Assembly (NCBI RefSeq): GCF_009930795.1
Contig: NZ_CP017146.1
Span: 930,001-994,000 of the forward strand
DNA length: 64,000 nt
DNA from: Marisediminicola antarctica
Lineage (GTDB): Bacteria; Actinomycetota; Actinomycetes; Actinomycetales; Microbacteriaceae
Reading direction: 5' to 3'
Within the stretch, counting starts at the first letter, position 1. Every line of letters starts with the position of its first letter. The notes below the pieces were generated by a model. It had not been told where the DNA came from and made no database searches. It was given only the letters and a program-made list of their open reading frames with translations. A program made the position numbers and the translations under genes. This document shows positions 8,913 through 17,209 of this stretch, piece by piece.

Positions 8913-10409
8913 ATGACCAGCACATCCCTGGACGAGCTCGAAATCATCGCCGCCCGCGCCGAGCACGTCGCGGCCGAGTGGGCGGAGACATCGCCGAGCG
9001 ACCGTGCGGCGGCTCTCGTCGCCGCGGCCGACGCCCTCACGGCATCCGCGCCCGAGCTCATCGCCATCGCCATGCAGGAGACCGGGCTCGCCGAGGCACG
9101 CCTGGCTGGCGAGCTCAAGCGCACCGCAGTACAGCTGCGGCTGTTCGCCGAGGTCGTGCTCGACGGCGGCTACCTCGACGTGCGCATCGACGAGGCCGAT
9201 CCCGACTTCGTGCTCGGCCCACGTGCCGACCTGCGCCGCTACCTGATCCCGCTCGGGCCCGTGCTCAACTACGCCGCGAGCAACTTCCCGTTCGCGTTCT
9301 CGGTGGCCGGCGGCGACACCGCCTCGGCCCTTGCCGCCGGCTGCCCGGTCATCGTGAAGGCGCACTCCGGGCATCCGCGGCTGTCGGAGGCTACTGCCAG
9401 GGTTGTGAACCACGCCCTCGCCGGCGCCGGTGCGCCCGACGGCATCCTGCAGGTCGTGATGGGGCAGGATGCCGGGGTCTCACTTCTGCAGGACGCACGC
9501 ATCCAGGCCGGCAGCTTCACCGGGTCGATCCATGCCGGGCAGCTGCTCGCCGGGATCGCCGCGGACCGCCCGACACCGATCCCGTTCTACGGGGAACTCG
9601 GCAGCGTGAACCCCGTCTTCGTGACGGCCGACGCGCTCGCCGAGCGGGGCGAGCAGATCGCCGACGGCTTCGTCGCGAGCGTCAGTGGATCGGCGGGGCA
9701 GCTGTGCACCAAGCCCGGCTTCCTCTTCGTTCCCAGCGGGCACGGGCTTGCAGAGGGGCTCGCCGAGCGCGCAGGACAGGTGCCGGAGCACCGTCTGCTG
9801 TACCCAGGCATCGCGAAGGGGTTCCGTGATCGCCGGGACACTATCCTCGCGACGAACGGGGTCAGCGTGATCGCCGAGGGGTCGTTGCGGTTTGATGACG
9901 CGGGCCAGGGCTGGGCGACGCCGACGCTCGTCAGCGTGAGCGCCGCAGCGCTCGTGGATGCCGAGGATGCGCTCCTCGGGGAGGCCTTCGGCCCACTCGC
10001 GATCGTCGTCGAGTACGAGAACGACCACGAGCTCGCCGACCTTGCCGACGAGCTGTTCGCGGGTAACCTCACCGGCACGGTGCACGCCGCAGCGGGGGAG
10101 ACCAGCCTGCCGCTGCGCAAACTGGTCGACTGGCTGAGCCGCCACACCGGACGCGTGCTCTTCGGCGGTTGGCCGACTGGTGTCGCGGTGACTCCGGCGA
10201 TGCAGCACGGCGGACCGTGGCCGGCGACGACGAGTGACTCCGGCACGTCGGTGGGAACCGCGTCGATCTCGCGGTTCCTGCGCGCGGTCAGCTATCAGGG
10301 TGCGCCGGATGAGCTCCTGCCCGAGCCGCTCCGCGACGACAACCCGTGGGATGTGCCGCAGCGCCGGAGCCCGGCGGGCGAGTCGCCCGGCTGGGGGTCG
10401 CGGGCGTAG
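8913..10409 (+). CDS. Aldehyde dehydrogenase, probable 2-oxoglutarate semialdehyde (2,5-dioxovalerate) dehydrogenase
   Basis: A 498-residue ALDH-superfamily protein with general base E228 (GELGSVNP) and nucleophile C265 (GQLCTKPG). I start it at ATG 8913, which has GAGGAG about 5 bases upstream; an in-frame GTG at 8901 would put the ribosome-binding site inside the gene. It closes the pathway: 2-oxoglutarate semialdehyde to 2-oxoglutarate, using NAD(P)+. The sequence around the active site is like bacterial 2,5-dioxovalerate dehydrogenases, and the operon context agrees. Confidence 0.85.
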   Translation: MTSTSLDELEIIAARAEHVAAEWAETSPSDRAAALVAAADALTASAPELIAIAMQETGLAEARLAGELKRTAVQLRLFAEVVLDGGYLDVRIDEADPDFVLGPRADLRRYLIPLGPVLNYAASNFPFAFSVAGGDTASALAAGCPVIVKAHSGHPRLSEATARVVNHALAGAGAPDGILQVVMGQDAGVSLLQDARIQAGSFTGSIHAGQLLAGIAADRPTPIPFYGELGSVNPVFVTADALAERGEQIADGFVASVSGSAGQLCTKPGFLFVPSGHGLAEGLAERAGQVPEHRLLYPGIAKGFRDRRDTILATNGVSVIAEGSLRFDDAGQGWATPTLVSVSAAALVDAEDALLGEAFGPLAIVVEYENDHELADLADELFAGNLTGTVHAAAGETSLPLRKLVDWLSRHTGRVLFGGWPTGVAVTPAMQHGGPWPATTSDSGTSVGTASISRFLRAVSYQGAPDELLPEPLRDDNPWDVPQRRSPAGESPGWGSRA

Positions 10410-10762
10410 GCAGTGCAGCGCCGAGCTGGTTGAGCGGGGGTGTTAGCGGGTAGTCCGCCGGTTCGCGACATGCGCTCCTGTCAAGGCAGCGGCCGGTCGC
10501 AAACCAGCGGCACCGTCATCGGCGGTGCCACCGAGTGGCACTGCCGCCGAGTTGCCCGCTGGTGTCATGCGATACCACCGGTATCCAGCACAAGAGGGCA
10601 ACTCGCGGATGCTGGACCTGTCCCGCTCTCGCGGAACCAGCCCAGCTCGTCGTATCGGCGGGACGCATGTGCGCCCGTCCGAAGTGTTCGGCCGGCAGAA
10701 CGGGTGACGCCCTGCCGAAGTATGGTGCGGCCGGACGACGAAGCGCCCGGCCGCCAGGTCAG
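10410..10762. other. Gene-free spacer with one 63-bp repeat element
   Basis: This 353-base stretch lies between convergent genes (aldehyde dehydrogenase and DEAD-box helicase). I see no credible coding frame. It holds a 63-bp element at 10549-10611 whose ends are inverted (GAGTTGCCC and GGGCAACTC). It also has a GCGGCACCGTC...GGCGGTGCCAC hairpin-like stretch near 10506-10532 that might end transcription from one or both sides. Confidence 0.5.
10549..10611. repeat. 63-bp dispersed repeat with inverted ends, copy A
   Basis: It begins GAGTTGCCC and ends GGGCAACTCGCGGATG, so the outer 9 bases are inverted repeats. The 38-base centre includes GATACC-ACC-GGTATC, a second hairpin. A second element of the same length and ends lies at 13263-13325. 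Confidence 0.6.
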
Positions 10763-12358
10763 CTAGCGGCCGCCGCCGCGACGGCGTCCGGCGCCGCCCT
10801 GCGACATGCCGACGAGTCCGCCACCGCCACCGGCGCGACCAGCTCCGCCGCCGTTGCGGCTGCCGCTGCGGCTGCCGCCATCGGCGCCGGCCGGACGCGC
10901 GGACGACGTGGGCGCTGCGCCCTCGCCGCTCGCGGTGCTGTAGAAGCTGCGCGATCCGCCAGCGGCCGGACGGCCGCCACCGGCGCCACCCGAGGCGCCG
11001 CCCGAACGAGCACCGCCGGAGCGGCCTCCGCCGGAGCGAGCGCCGCCACTGCGGGCGGGAGCGCCGTCGCGGTTCTCGCGCTTGCGCTGGGCGTTGGCAC
11101 CCTGCGAGCGTCCGCCCTGAGACTGTCCGCGGACGGGCTGCTCGGCGCGCGGCACCGGCTTCACGTATGCGGCGATGTCGCCGACCAGGGCGGCAACGGC
11201 CGGCGATGCCGCGCTGACCTGCTGTGGGATGACCGTGATGGCGGCCTTGCGCAGCAGCGCCGCGGTGTCCTTGCGCTGGGCGGGGAGCACGAGCGTGACG
11301 ACCTCGCCCTCCTTGCCGGCGCGGGCGGTGCGGCCCGAGCGGTGCAGGTATGCCTTGTGCTCGGCCGGCGGGTCGACGTGGATCACGAGTTCGATGTCAT
11401 CGACGTGAACGCCGCGCGCCGCGACATCCGTCGCCACGAGCACACGCACGCTCCCCTCGCCAAACGCGGCGAGGTTGCGGTCGCGCTGTGGCTGGGACAG
11501 GTTGCCGTGCAGGTCGACGGCGGGGATGCCGGCGTCGCTGAGCTGCTTGGCGAGCTTCTTGGCGTGGTGCTTCGTGCGCATGAACAGGATGCGGCGGCCG
11601 GTCCCCGAGGCAAGCTTCTCGATCAGCAGGCGCTTGGCCTCGACCGACTCGACCTCGAACACGTGGTGGGTCATCGCCGAGACGAAGGAGTTGGCCTCGT
11701 CCACGGAGTGCAGCACCTCGTTGTGGAGGTACTTTTTGACGAGCTTGTCTACGCCGTTGTCGAGGGTGGCGGAGAACAGCATCCGCTGTCCCGTGTTCGG
11801 CGTCTTGTCCATGATGCGCGTGACGACGGGCAGGAAGCCGAGGTCGGCCATGTGGTCGGCCTCGTCGAGCACGGTGATCTCGACCGCGTCGAGCGATACG
11901 AGGCCCTGCTTCATGAGGTCCTCGAGGCGGCCGGGGCACGCCACGACGATGTCGATGCCCGACTTGAGGGCGGCGACCTGGCGCTGCTGCGAAACGCCAC
12001 CGAAGATCGTGGTGAGCTTCAGGTTGTAGGTGGCGGCGAGCGGCTCCATGGCCGTGGTGATCTGGGTTGCGAGCTCGCGCGTCGGGGCCAGGATGAGGCC
12101 GAGCGGGCGTCCGGGGCGGCGGTTGCCGCCGGCGAGCTTGCCGCCGAGGCGCGCGATCATCGGGATGGCGAACGCGAGCGTCTTGCCGGATCCCGTCTTT
12201 CCGCGGCCGAGCACGTCGCGGCCGTTGAGGGTGTCGGGCAGGGTGTCCTGCTGGATCGGGAAGGGCGAGTCGATGCCGGCCTTGGACAGCGCGGCGACGA
12301 TCGGAGCCGGGACGCCGAGTGTGGCGAACGTGCTTTCGAGCGTGGTTGTTTCAGACAA
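10763..12358 (-). CDS. DEAD-box RNA helicase
   Basis: A 531-residue superfamily 2 helicase with all core motifs in order: Q motif (FPIQQDTLP), motif I TGSGKT, Ia PTRELA, II DEAD, III SAT, V ATDVAARG and VI HRSGRTARAG. About 140 C-terminal residues are Gly, Ser, Arg and Ala rich with RSGG repeats, a typical RNA-binding tail. I start it at TTG 12358 ((M)SETTTLES), which has AAAGG upstream; the longer frame from 12442 adds residues unlike the family. It should unwind or remodel RNA, in ribosome assembly, mRNA decay or cold adaptation. It is transcribed alone, convergent with the aldehyde dehydrogenase. Confidence 0.9.
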   Translation of the reverse strand: MSETTTLESTFATLGVPAPIVAALSKAGIDSPFPIQQDTLPDTLNGRDVLGRGKTGSGKTLAFAIPMIARLGGKLAGGNRRPGRPLGLILAPTRELATQITTAMEPLAATYNLKLTTIFGGVSQQRQVAALKSGIDIVVACPGRLEDLMKQGLVSLDAVEITVLDEADHMADLGFLPVVTRIMDKTPNTGQRMLFSATLDNGVDKLVKKYLHNEVLHSVDEANSFVSAMTHHVFEVESVEAKRLLIEKLASGTGRRILFMRTKHHAKKLAKQLSDAGIPAVDLHGNLSQPQRDRNLAAFGEGSVRVLVATDVAARGVHVDDIELVIHVDPPAEHKAYLHRSGRTARAGKEGEVVTLVLPAQRKDTAALLRKAAITVIPQQVSAASPAVAALVGDIAAYVKPVPRAEQPVRGQSQGGRSQGANAQRKRENRDGAPARSGGARSGGGRSGGARSGGASGGAGGGRPAAGGSRSFYSTASGEGAAPTSSARPAGADGGSRSGSRNGGGAGRAGGGGGLVGMSQGGAGRRRGGGR

Positions 12359-12599
12359 GAAGGTGCCTTTCGGGCAGATGCTGGTCCGGCAGCGCGGCTG
12401 GCGCGCAAGTGGACCCAGAATGGCGAAGATGGCGATGGCCACATCCGTTCGCCGTAAGAAAATGTCTACGAACCGGATGCCTGAGTCAGGCGTTTCCGAT
12501 GAGAAGAGTTAGCGTTCTCCGACGCAAGGAACCCGACAGCGGATTCGCAAGTGACCCCAGCCTAGCAGGTGGCCTCGGCTGCGCCGCGAGGGTCGCTTC

Positions 12600-13202
12600 T
12601 CAGTGCCGCTCGCCCACCGGGATCTCGACGGCGACCGTGTTGCCTGGCTGCGCGAGCGGGCAGGCCCACGCGGGGTCGTAGGCGCAGGACGGGTTGTAGG
12701 CGAAGTTGAAGTCGAGCACGAGCGAGTCGGGGGCGCTCCCGACGCCGAGGTCCGCCCCCTTGACCGTGTCGAGGAGATAGCGTCCGCCGCCATAGGTGCC
12801 GCCGGGCCTTCCCGCGAGCGCATCCTTCACCGGGACGAACAGCCCTCCGCCGTAGCTCGCCAGCCGCCACACATCGAGCGGGCCGACACCCGGAACATCC
12901 ACGACCCCGACGAGGTCGAACGGAACGATGCCGTCGGTTCCCGTCTCGACCTCGAACCGGCGCGGCTCGACCGGCACCACCGGCACCTCGAAGCGCCAGT
13001 CCGGATCGTAGGGCTTGACCTTCAGGCCGGTGAATTCAGCGAGGTCGGCGGGCAACAGGGGAGTGGACGGATGTCCGGCGAACAACCGATCCCGCTCCCG
13101 TCGCCACAGGTCGTGGGCCGCATACAGGTCGGTGGCGTGACGCACCTCGGTGTAGAGGGCGAACACGCGGCGGCGCCAGTCGGCGATCTCGAGAGCGATC
13201 AT
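12600..13202 (-). CDS. DUF1684 family protein
   Basis: A 200-residue protein with the hallmarks of DUF1684: the KVKPYDPDWRFEV segment, GGGRYLLDTVKGADLG and the C-terminal LDFNFAYNPSCAYDPAWACP. The family is widespread in actinobacteria and its biochemical role is unknown. There is no signal peptide or membrane segment. It is transcribed toward the helicase, with a 241-base gap that contains no obvious hairpin terminator. Confidence 0.88.
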   Translation of the reverse strand: MIALEIADWRRRVFALYTEVRHATDLYAAHDLWRRERDRLFAGHPSTPLLPADLAEFTGLKVKPYDPDWRFEVPVVPVEPRRFEVETGTDGIVPFDLVGVVDVPGVGPLDVWRLASYGGGLFVPVKDALAGRPGGTYGGGRYLLDTVKGADLGVGSAPDSLVLDFNFAYNPSCAYDPAWACPLAQPGNTVAVEIPVGERH

Positions 13203-13262
13203 GAGTCGAGGCTAACTGCGGCAGGCTGTGACGGGGCTCCCCGCGGACGGGGAGAGGCTCGC

Positions 13263-13325
13263 GAGTTGCCCGAATGTGTCGCTTCTTCGGCGGGTGTGGC
13301 GGCTTAAGTGGGCGACTCGCGGATG
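13263..13325. repeat. 63-bp dispersed repeat with inverted ends, copy B
   Basis: It has the same 9-base start (GAGTTGCCC), nearly the same 16-base end (GGGCGACTCGCGGATG) and exactly the same length as the element at 10549-10611, but the 38-base centre differs. It lies in the spacer upstream of the DUF1684 gene. Confidence 0.6.
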
Positions 13326-13375
13326 GGGGCGGTGGACGCAGACTGCCCGGTTGCCGCCTTATCCAGGTCAGTCGG

Positions 13376-13591
13376 TCAGCCGGTGACCGTGTGGCGCCGC
13401 GCGAAGAACCTCCGCACGCTCGCGTCATTGAACCGCACTGTCGTCGAGCCGACCGCGAACGGGGCCGTCACCCCCGCCGATGGAGTGACCGCAACTGGCG
13501 GGCTCGACGCCAGGGACTTCTGGACCGGGATCGATCCGGTGACTGGCGGGACAACGGTGGGCCCGGCATCGCCGAAGAATGCTTTTGTCAT
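13376..13591 (-). CDS. Small hypothetical protein (71 aa)
   Basis: The reading frame from ATG 13591 encodes 71 residues and is preceded by GAGGGGG at a good distance (about 5 bases). The product begins MTKAFFGDAG, is rich in Pro, Val and Thr in the middle and ends FARRHTVTG. I recognise no family. The frame extends upstream to 13714 but the ribosome-binding site favours this start. It lies between the DUF1684 gene and a SRPBCC-like gene on the same strand. A competing frame exists on the plus strand, so coding status is uncertain. Confidence 0.4.
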   Translation of the reverse strand: MTKAFFGDAGPTVVPPVTGSIPVQKSLASSPPVAVTPSAGVTAPFAVGSTTVRFNDASVRRFFARRHTVTG

Positions 13592-13724
13592 TGTTCCCCC
13601 TCGTAAGACGGTCGAGCGGGAGTGCCGCGTCGACCGGTGAATGAGAGGAGTCAAACTTCTGCACCCCCGCCCGGGCAAGCCATTGACAGGCCGGTCACCG
13701 CGGCTTCCGAGCATTGATCCGCGC

Positions 13725-14189
13725 TTACCAGTGGCGCGCGAGGGCCTTCATCCGCAGTGCGCGGTACTGCCAGAAAACCCAGTACATCGGCCACAGGAGC
13801 GGGCTGAGAACACCCGCATCAAAGACCAGTTGATCGCGATAGAGCGTGCCGCCTCCGTGCGCGGGGGCCACGGCCATGGTGTGTTCCCAGTAGTTGACGG
13901 CGGTGAAGATGCCGCTCACTCCGTAGCCGGTGTCCTGCACGAGCCTCGTGTGGCCGTGTGCCGGCGGATACGAGATCGCGATGACCTGCTCGCCGAGGGG
14001 GATGACGCCGAGCCCCTCGACCCGCACCGGATGCTCGCCCTCGGACCACTGCTCCTGGAATCCATCGGGCTCGAGCGAGTGAAAGACCATCAGGGGCGCG
14101 GAGACGCTGCGCAGTCCGGCCGGGGACCTGATCGCACGCCACGCGGCATCCGGTTCGCAGTCGAGGATGAGTTTGAGGAGAACACGCAT
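13725..14189 (-). CDS. SRPBCC/polyketide-cyclase-like protein of unknown function
   Basis: A 154-residue protein starting MRVLLKLILDCEPDAAWRAI. The alternation of short strands, the helix-breaking DAAWRAIRSP segment and the YGVSGIFTAVNYWEHTM region look like the START/SRPBCC fold, which binds small hydrophobic ligands. The assignment is a weak fold guess. A hydrophobic stretch near the C-terminus (LSPLLWPMYWVFWQY) may attach it to the membrane. It is transcribed divergently from the DUF427 gene, with 157 bases between them. Confidence 0.75.
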   Translation of the reverse strand: MRVLLKLILDCEPDAAWRAIRSPAGLRSVSAPLMVFHSLEPDGFQEQWSEGEHPVRVEGLGVIPLGEQVIAISYPPAHGHTRLVQDTGYGVSGIFTAVNYWEHTMAVAPAHGGGTLYRDQLVFDAGVLSPLLWPMYWVFWQYRALRMKALARHW

Positions 14190-14346
14190 GTGGCCAGTCT
14201 CGTCCTCGCGGCGACGGAGTACAACGTGGCCAGTCGTGCGTCACCCGTGAGTCGCCTCAACGCGCTGCGCCCGCGGGAATTCGCCGCGAAGTCGCGCTGT
14301 TCGGCCAATCAGAGCATTCGTTCGCATCGACTCCGGAGGTATACCC

Positions 14347-14649
14347 ATGAAGGCAACTGTCAACGGCACCGTCATCGCCGAAGCACCCCAGGAAGATCTG
14401 ATCAAGATTGAGGGCAACTGGTACTTCCCGCCCTCGAGCGTCAACGCGGAGCTTCTGACCAAGAGCCCCACCGCGTACCACTGCCCGTGGAAGGGTGACT
14501 GCCAGTACTTCAACGTTCAGGACGGCGAGACGTCGCTGCAGGACCGCGCCTTCAGCTACCCCGCCCCGTACCCCACGGCGTTCGACCGCGTCGGCAAGGA
14601 CTTCAGTGGCTACGTGACCTTCTGGAAAGAGGTCAAGGTCACCGAGTAA
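14347..14649 (+). CDS. DUF427 domain-containing protein
   Basis: A 100-residue protein matching the small beta-rich DUF427 family: IEGNWYFPPSSV, the YHCPWKGDCQYF motif and a C-terminal GYVTFW segment. The family is common in actinobacteria and fungi; its function is not known. GGAGG lies 8 bases before the ATG. It appears to be a single-gene unit that ends in a hairpin terminator. Confidence 0.9.
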   Translation: MKATVNGTVIAEAPQEDLIKIEGNWYFPPSSVNAELLTKSPTAYHCPWKGDCQYFNVQDGETSLQDRAFSYPAPYPTAFDRVGKDFSGYVTFWKEVKVTE

Positions 14650-14668
14650 CCACCGCGGCACGCGTGGA

Positions 14669-14697
14669 CCGGGCGGCGTGGAGCGCTGCCCGGTTTT
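14669..14697 (+). terminator. Rho-independent terminator after the DUF427 gene
   Basis: Ten-base arms at 14669-14678 and 14684-14693 (CCGGGCGGCG with CGCTGCCCGG, one mismatch) enclose a 5-base loop and are followed by TTTT. It lies between convergent genes and may serve both. Confidence 0.75.
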
Positions 14698-14715
14698 CCG
14701 TGTCGGGCTCCAGTC

Positions 14716-15228
14716 TTATCCGGCCGCACGTTGCCGCGCTGCAGCCGAGATGAACCGCTCCGACCACGCGATGAGGTTTGCCGGGTCGAACTTCTTCGCG
14801 CACCGCCCGCAGGCCAGCGCCCGGGCGGGCTTGCGGTACCGGTAGTGCGCGTGCCCGCCGGGACACACGCCGACCCAGGGGGCGAGCTCGTTCGCGATCG
14901 CGCCGTCGTGCAGCCGCTTTCCCTCGTAGCCCAGCTCTCGGGCAACCCGCTTCCAGTTCGGCCCGTGGCCGGCCGCCGACCCCGCCATCGCATGCGCGAC
15001 CTCGTGGAGCAGCACTTGGTGGATCTCGTCGTCGTCGTAGCGGGCGGCGAGATAGCGCGACACGGTGATGCGTTTATGGGTGAAGTTGCACAATCCGGCG
15101 CGCGTCTTCGCGGCGTCGAACCCGAACGACCACGTCGCATCGAGGTGCAGGGTGATGAGAGCATCCGCCCACCGCCGCACACGATCTAGTTCTGCCACGC
15201 CTCGAACATAACCCGGCACCGCCGACAT
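14716..15228 (-). CDS. SprT-like zinc metalloprotease-fold protein
   Basis: A 170-residue protein with the HEVAH zinc site at residues 75-79 and a C-terminal zinc-ribbon-like set (VCPGGH... then ACGRC). The order, SprT-like peptidase core followed by zinc ribbon, matches SprT/Spartan-type proteins. In other organisms these act on DNA-bound or other proteins; the bacterial substrate is not established. ATG at 15228 gives the longest version. A GTG at 15198 (MAELDRVRRW) is equally plausible. Confidence 0.85.
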   Translation of the reverse strand: MSAVPGYVRGVAELDRVRRWADALITLHLDATWSFGFDAAKTRAGLCNFTHKRITVSRYLAARYDDDEIHQVLLHEVAHAMAGSAAGHGPNWKRVARELGYEGKRLHDGAIANELAPWVGVCPGGHAHYRYRKPARALACGRCAKKFDPANLIAWSERFISAAARQRAAG

Positions 15229-15322
15229 TGGCCATCTCGCCCCGCGGCCTGTTGATGGTTCGCCGCGACGGGAGGCTGTGCACCCGAGTCGGGAGCTGGG
15301 GCGCGAGAACCCGCGCCGGGCC

Positions 15323-15859
15323 TCAGGTCGGTTCGGTCAGCATCCGCCGCATGATGGTCTCGAGCGCCTCGTCGAGTGCGGTGAGCTGCTCCGGGGGAGC
15401 GCCTTGGCTTGCACGGAGTTTGACGAGCTCCGAGATGGTCGAGCGCGCCTCCTCGAGTCGGCGCAGGTCGACGAGCACGCTCGCGAGTTGGTACAGAGCG
15501 GATGCCTCGAGCTCGCCCCATGCCTCGGTGTGCGCGGCGAGGCTGCAGGCCTTGACCTCGTTGAGGGCTCGGTCGAGCGATCCCTTGTCCTGCAGCACGC
15601 GTGCGCGCCGCAGTCGGGCGGCGGTCACATCCTCCCGGTCGCCCGTGAAGAAGGCGAGCCGGTAGCTCTCCTCGGCGGTCGCGAGGGCCTCGTCGAGCCG
15701 ACCGAGCACCCGCAGCAGATCGGCGCGTTCGGCGACGGCGGCGGTGCTCCTCGCGGTGCCGAGTTCGTCGAGTCGAGCCTGGGCAGTGCGCAGGTCGGGC
15801 GTATCGTGAAGGCTATTGCTGGTCATTGACAAAAGAATATCCCCGACTGGGCGGTTCAC
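15323..15859 (-). CDS. TPR-like helical protein of unknown function
   Basis: A 178-residue, all-helical protein whose repeated A-x(6-7)-A-x-A spacing (LGRLDEALATAEESYRLA, then LDRALNEVKACSLAA, then LRRLEEARSTISEL) suggests about three tetratricopeptide-type units. Such scaffolds bind partner proteins. The GTG at 15859 overlaps the stop of the upstream lipoprotein gene (GTGA), which favours coupling; an ATG at 15826 (MTSNSLHD) is a possible shorter start. No catalytic motif is visible. Confidence 0.75.
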   Translation of the reverse strand: MNRPVGDILLSMTSNSLHDTPDLRTAQARLDELGTARSTAAVAERADLLRVLGRLDEALATAEESYRLAFFTGDREDVTAARLRRARVLQDKGSLDRALNEVKACSLAAHTEAWGELEASALYQLASVLVDLRRLEEARSTISELVKLRASQGAPPEQLTALDEALETIMRRMLTEPT

Positions 15860-17004
15860 CCCTCGACTGGGGGCGCGAGTCGGACCTCAATGATTTTATC
15901 GTCGCCCTCGGTGGGCTCGCCGCGGCCGTCGGTGTTGTTCGTGAGCATCCAGAGGGTGCCGTCGGGGCCCGCCGCGACGTCGCGAAGGCGCCCGAACTCG
16001 CCCTGAAAGTAGGCGACGGAGTCGATGGTCTCCTCGCCCGGGTAGATCGCCCAGACGCGCTCGCCACGCAGAGCGGCGAGGAAGAACGTGTCACGCACGA
16101 AGGCCAGCCCGCTCGGGCTCGCCTCGGATGTCGCCCACTGCTGCACCGGGTCGACGAAGTCGTCGACGCTCGCGATGCCTTCGACCTCGGGCCAGCCGTA
16201 ATTCTGCCCGGGAAGAATCACGTTGAGCTCGTCCCACTGGTTCTGGCCGAACTCGGCGGCCCAGAGCAGGCCGTCCCTGTCCCAGGCGAGCCCCTGCGAG
16301 TTTCGATGGCCGAGGGAGAAGACGAGCGAGTCGGGGAACGGGTTGTCGGAGGGGACCGCCCCGTCGGGCAGCATCCGCAGGATCTTGCCGCCGAGCGACG
16401 CCACATCCTGCGCCCGGTCGGGCTCGCCCGCGTCGCCGGCGGTCGCGTAGAGCATGCCGTCGGGGCCAAAGGCGAGACGGCCGCCGTTGTGGGTGGTGGA
16501 CTTGGGGATGCCGATCAGCACGTCCTCCGGGACGCCCAGGCTGTAGGCGCCTGGGTCGCCCTCGAGCGGCATCCGCACGATCCGGTTGTCGTCGGATGCG
16601 GTGAAGTAGGCGTAGAGCCAGGTGGTCGCCGCGGCGTCGGCCGATTCGTCGTCCTCCGCCGCGAGCACCGCGAGCCCGAGAAGTCCGCCCTCGCCGCCGG
16701 GCACGACTCCACCGACCACGCCGGCATCGCGCACCTCGCCCGTCGCGGTCAGCTCCATGACCCGTGCGGAGTCGCGCTCGCTGATCAGGGTTGAGCCGCT
16801 CGCCAGTCGCACCATCGACCACGGTGCGGTCAGGCCGGTCGCGATCACGGTTGTGTCGCCGACGGGCTGCACGGGTCCGGCATCCGGGTCGCCGGTCTCG
16901 CTCGGCACCGGCGGAACCGGCGTGGGCTCCTCAGCCGGCCCCGAGCATCCGGCCAGCACGACGACGGACGCGACGAGACCCGCCCCCCACGCGCTGCGCC
17001 ACAT
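15856..17004 (-). CDS. Lipoprotein, PQQ-dependent sugar dehydrogenase (Gdh-B/YliI type)
   Basis: A secreted lipoprotein of about 382 residues. The signal peptide ends in the lipobox LAGC, followed by a Pro/Glu-rich linker and a beta-propeller domain. The segments TGLTAPWSM, GGEGGLLGLAV, HNGGRLAFGPDGMLY and GHRNSQGLAWD are typical of soluble aldose sugar dehydrogenases. I start it at ATG 17004 because AAAGGA lies 8 bases upstream; ATG 17013 is also in frame. It would oxidise sugars outside the membrane if PQQ is available. No PQQ synthesis genes are in the window, so the cofactor is inferred. Confidence 0.85.
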   Translation of the reverse strand: MWRSAWGAGLVASVVVLAGCSGPAEEPTPVPPVPSETGDPDAGPVQPVGDTTVIATGLTAPWSMVRLASGSTLISERDSARVMELTATGEVRDAGVVGGVVPGGEGGLLGLAVLAAEDDESADAAATTWLYAYFTASDDNRIVRMPLEGDPGAYSLGVPEDVLIGIPKSTTHNGGRLAFGPDGMLYATAGDAGEPDRAQDVASLGGKILRMLPDGAVPSDNPFPDSLVFSLGHRNSQGLAWDRDGLLWAAEFGQNQWDELNVILPGQNYGWPEVEGIASVDDFVDPVQQWATSEASPSGLAFVRDTFFLAALRGERVWAIYPGEETIDSVAYFQGEFGRLRDVAAGPDGTLWMLTNNTDGRGEPTEGDDKIIEVRLAPPVEG

Positions 17005-17209
17005 TTTCGTCATCCTTTCATCATTCAGGAGGTGAGGGCCACGCGGGGGGATTTGACAGCGAGTCCTGCGGCTGGGCGGCTTCTTCTGGCGCGAATTGCC
17101 GCACAAGGCGGCATTTGTGGGCGGACGACGGGTAGCCGGACGGATGCTGCGCCGACCCGCTCCTGAATAATGAAAGCAGCGGAGAGTCGCCGACAGCCGG
17201 AGTGGGCGC

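Noticed and set aside
6866-9124. 752-codon minus-strand frame across several catabolic genes
   Set aside because: It crosses four clearly identified plus-strand genes and their junctions; no domain is recognisable.
17084-17126. Third copy of the 63-bp element
   Set aside because: CGAATTGCCGCACAAGG is reminiscent of the left end, but length and right end do not fit.
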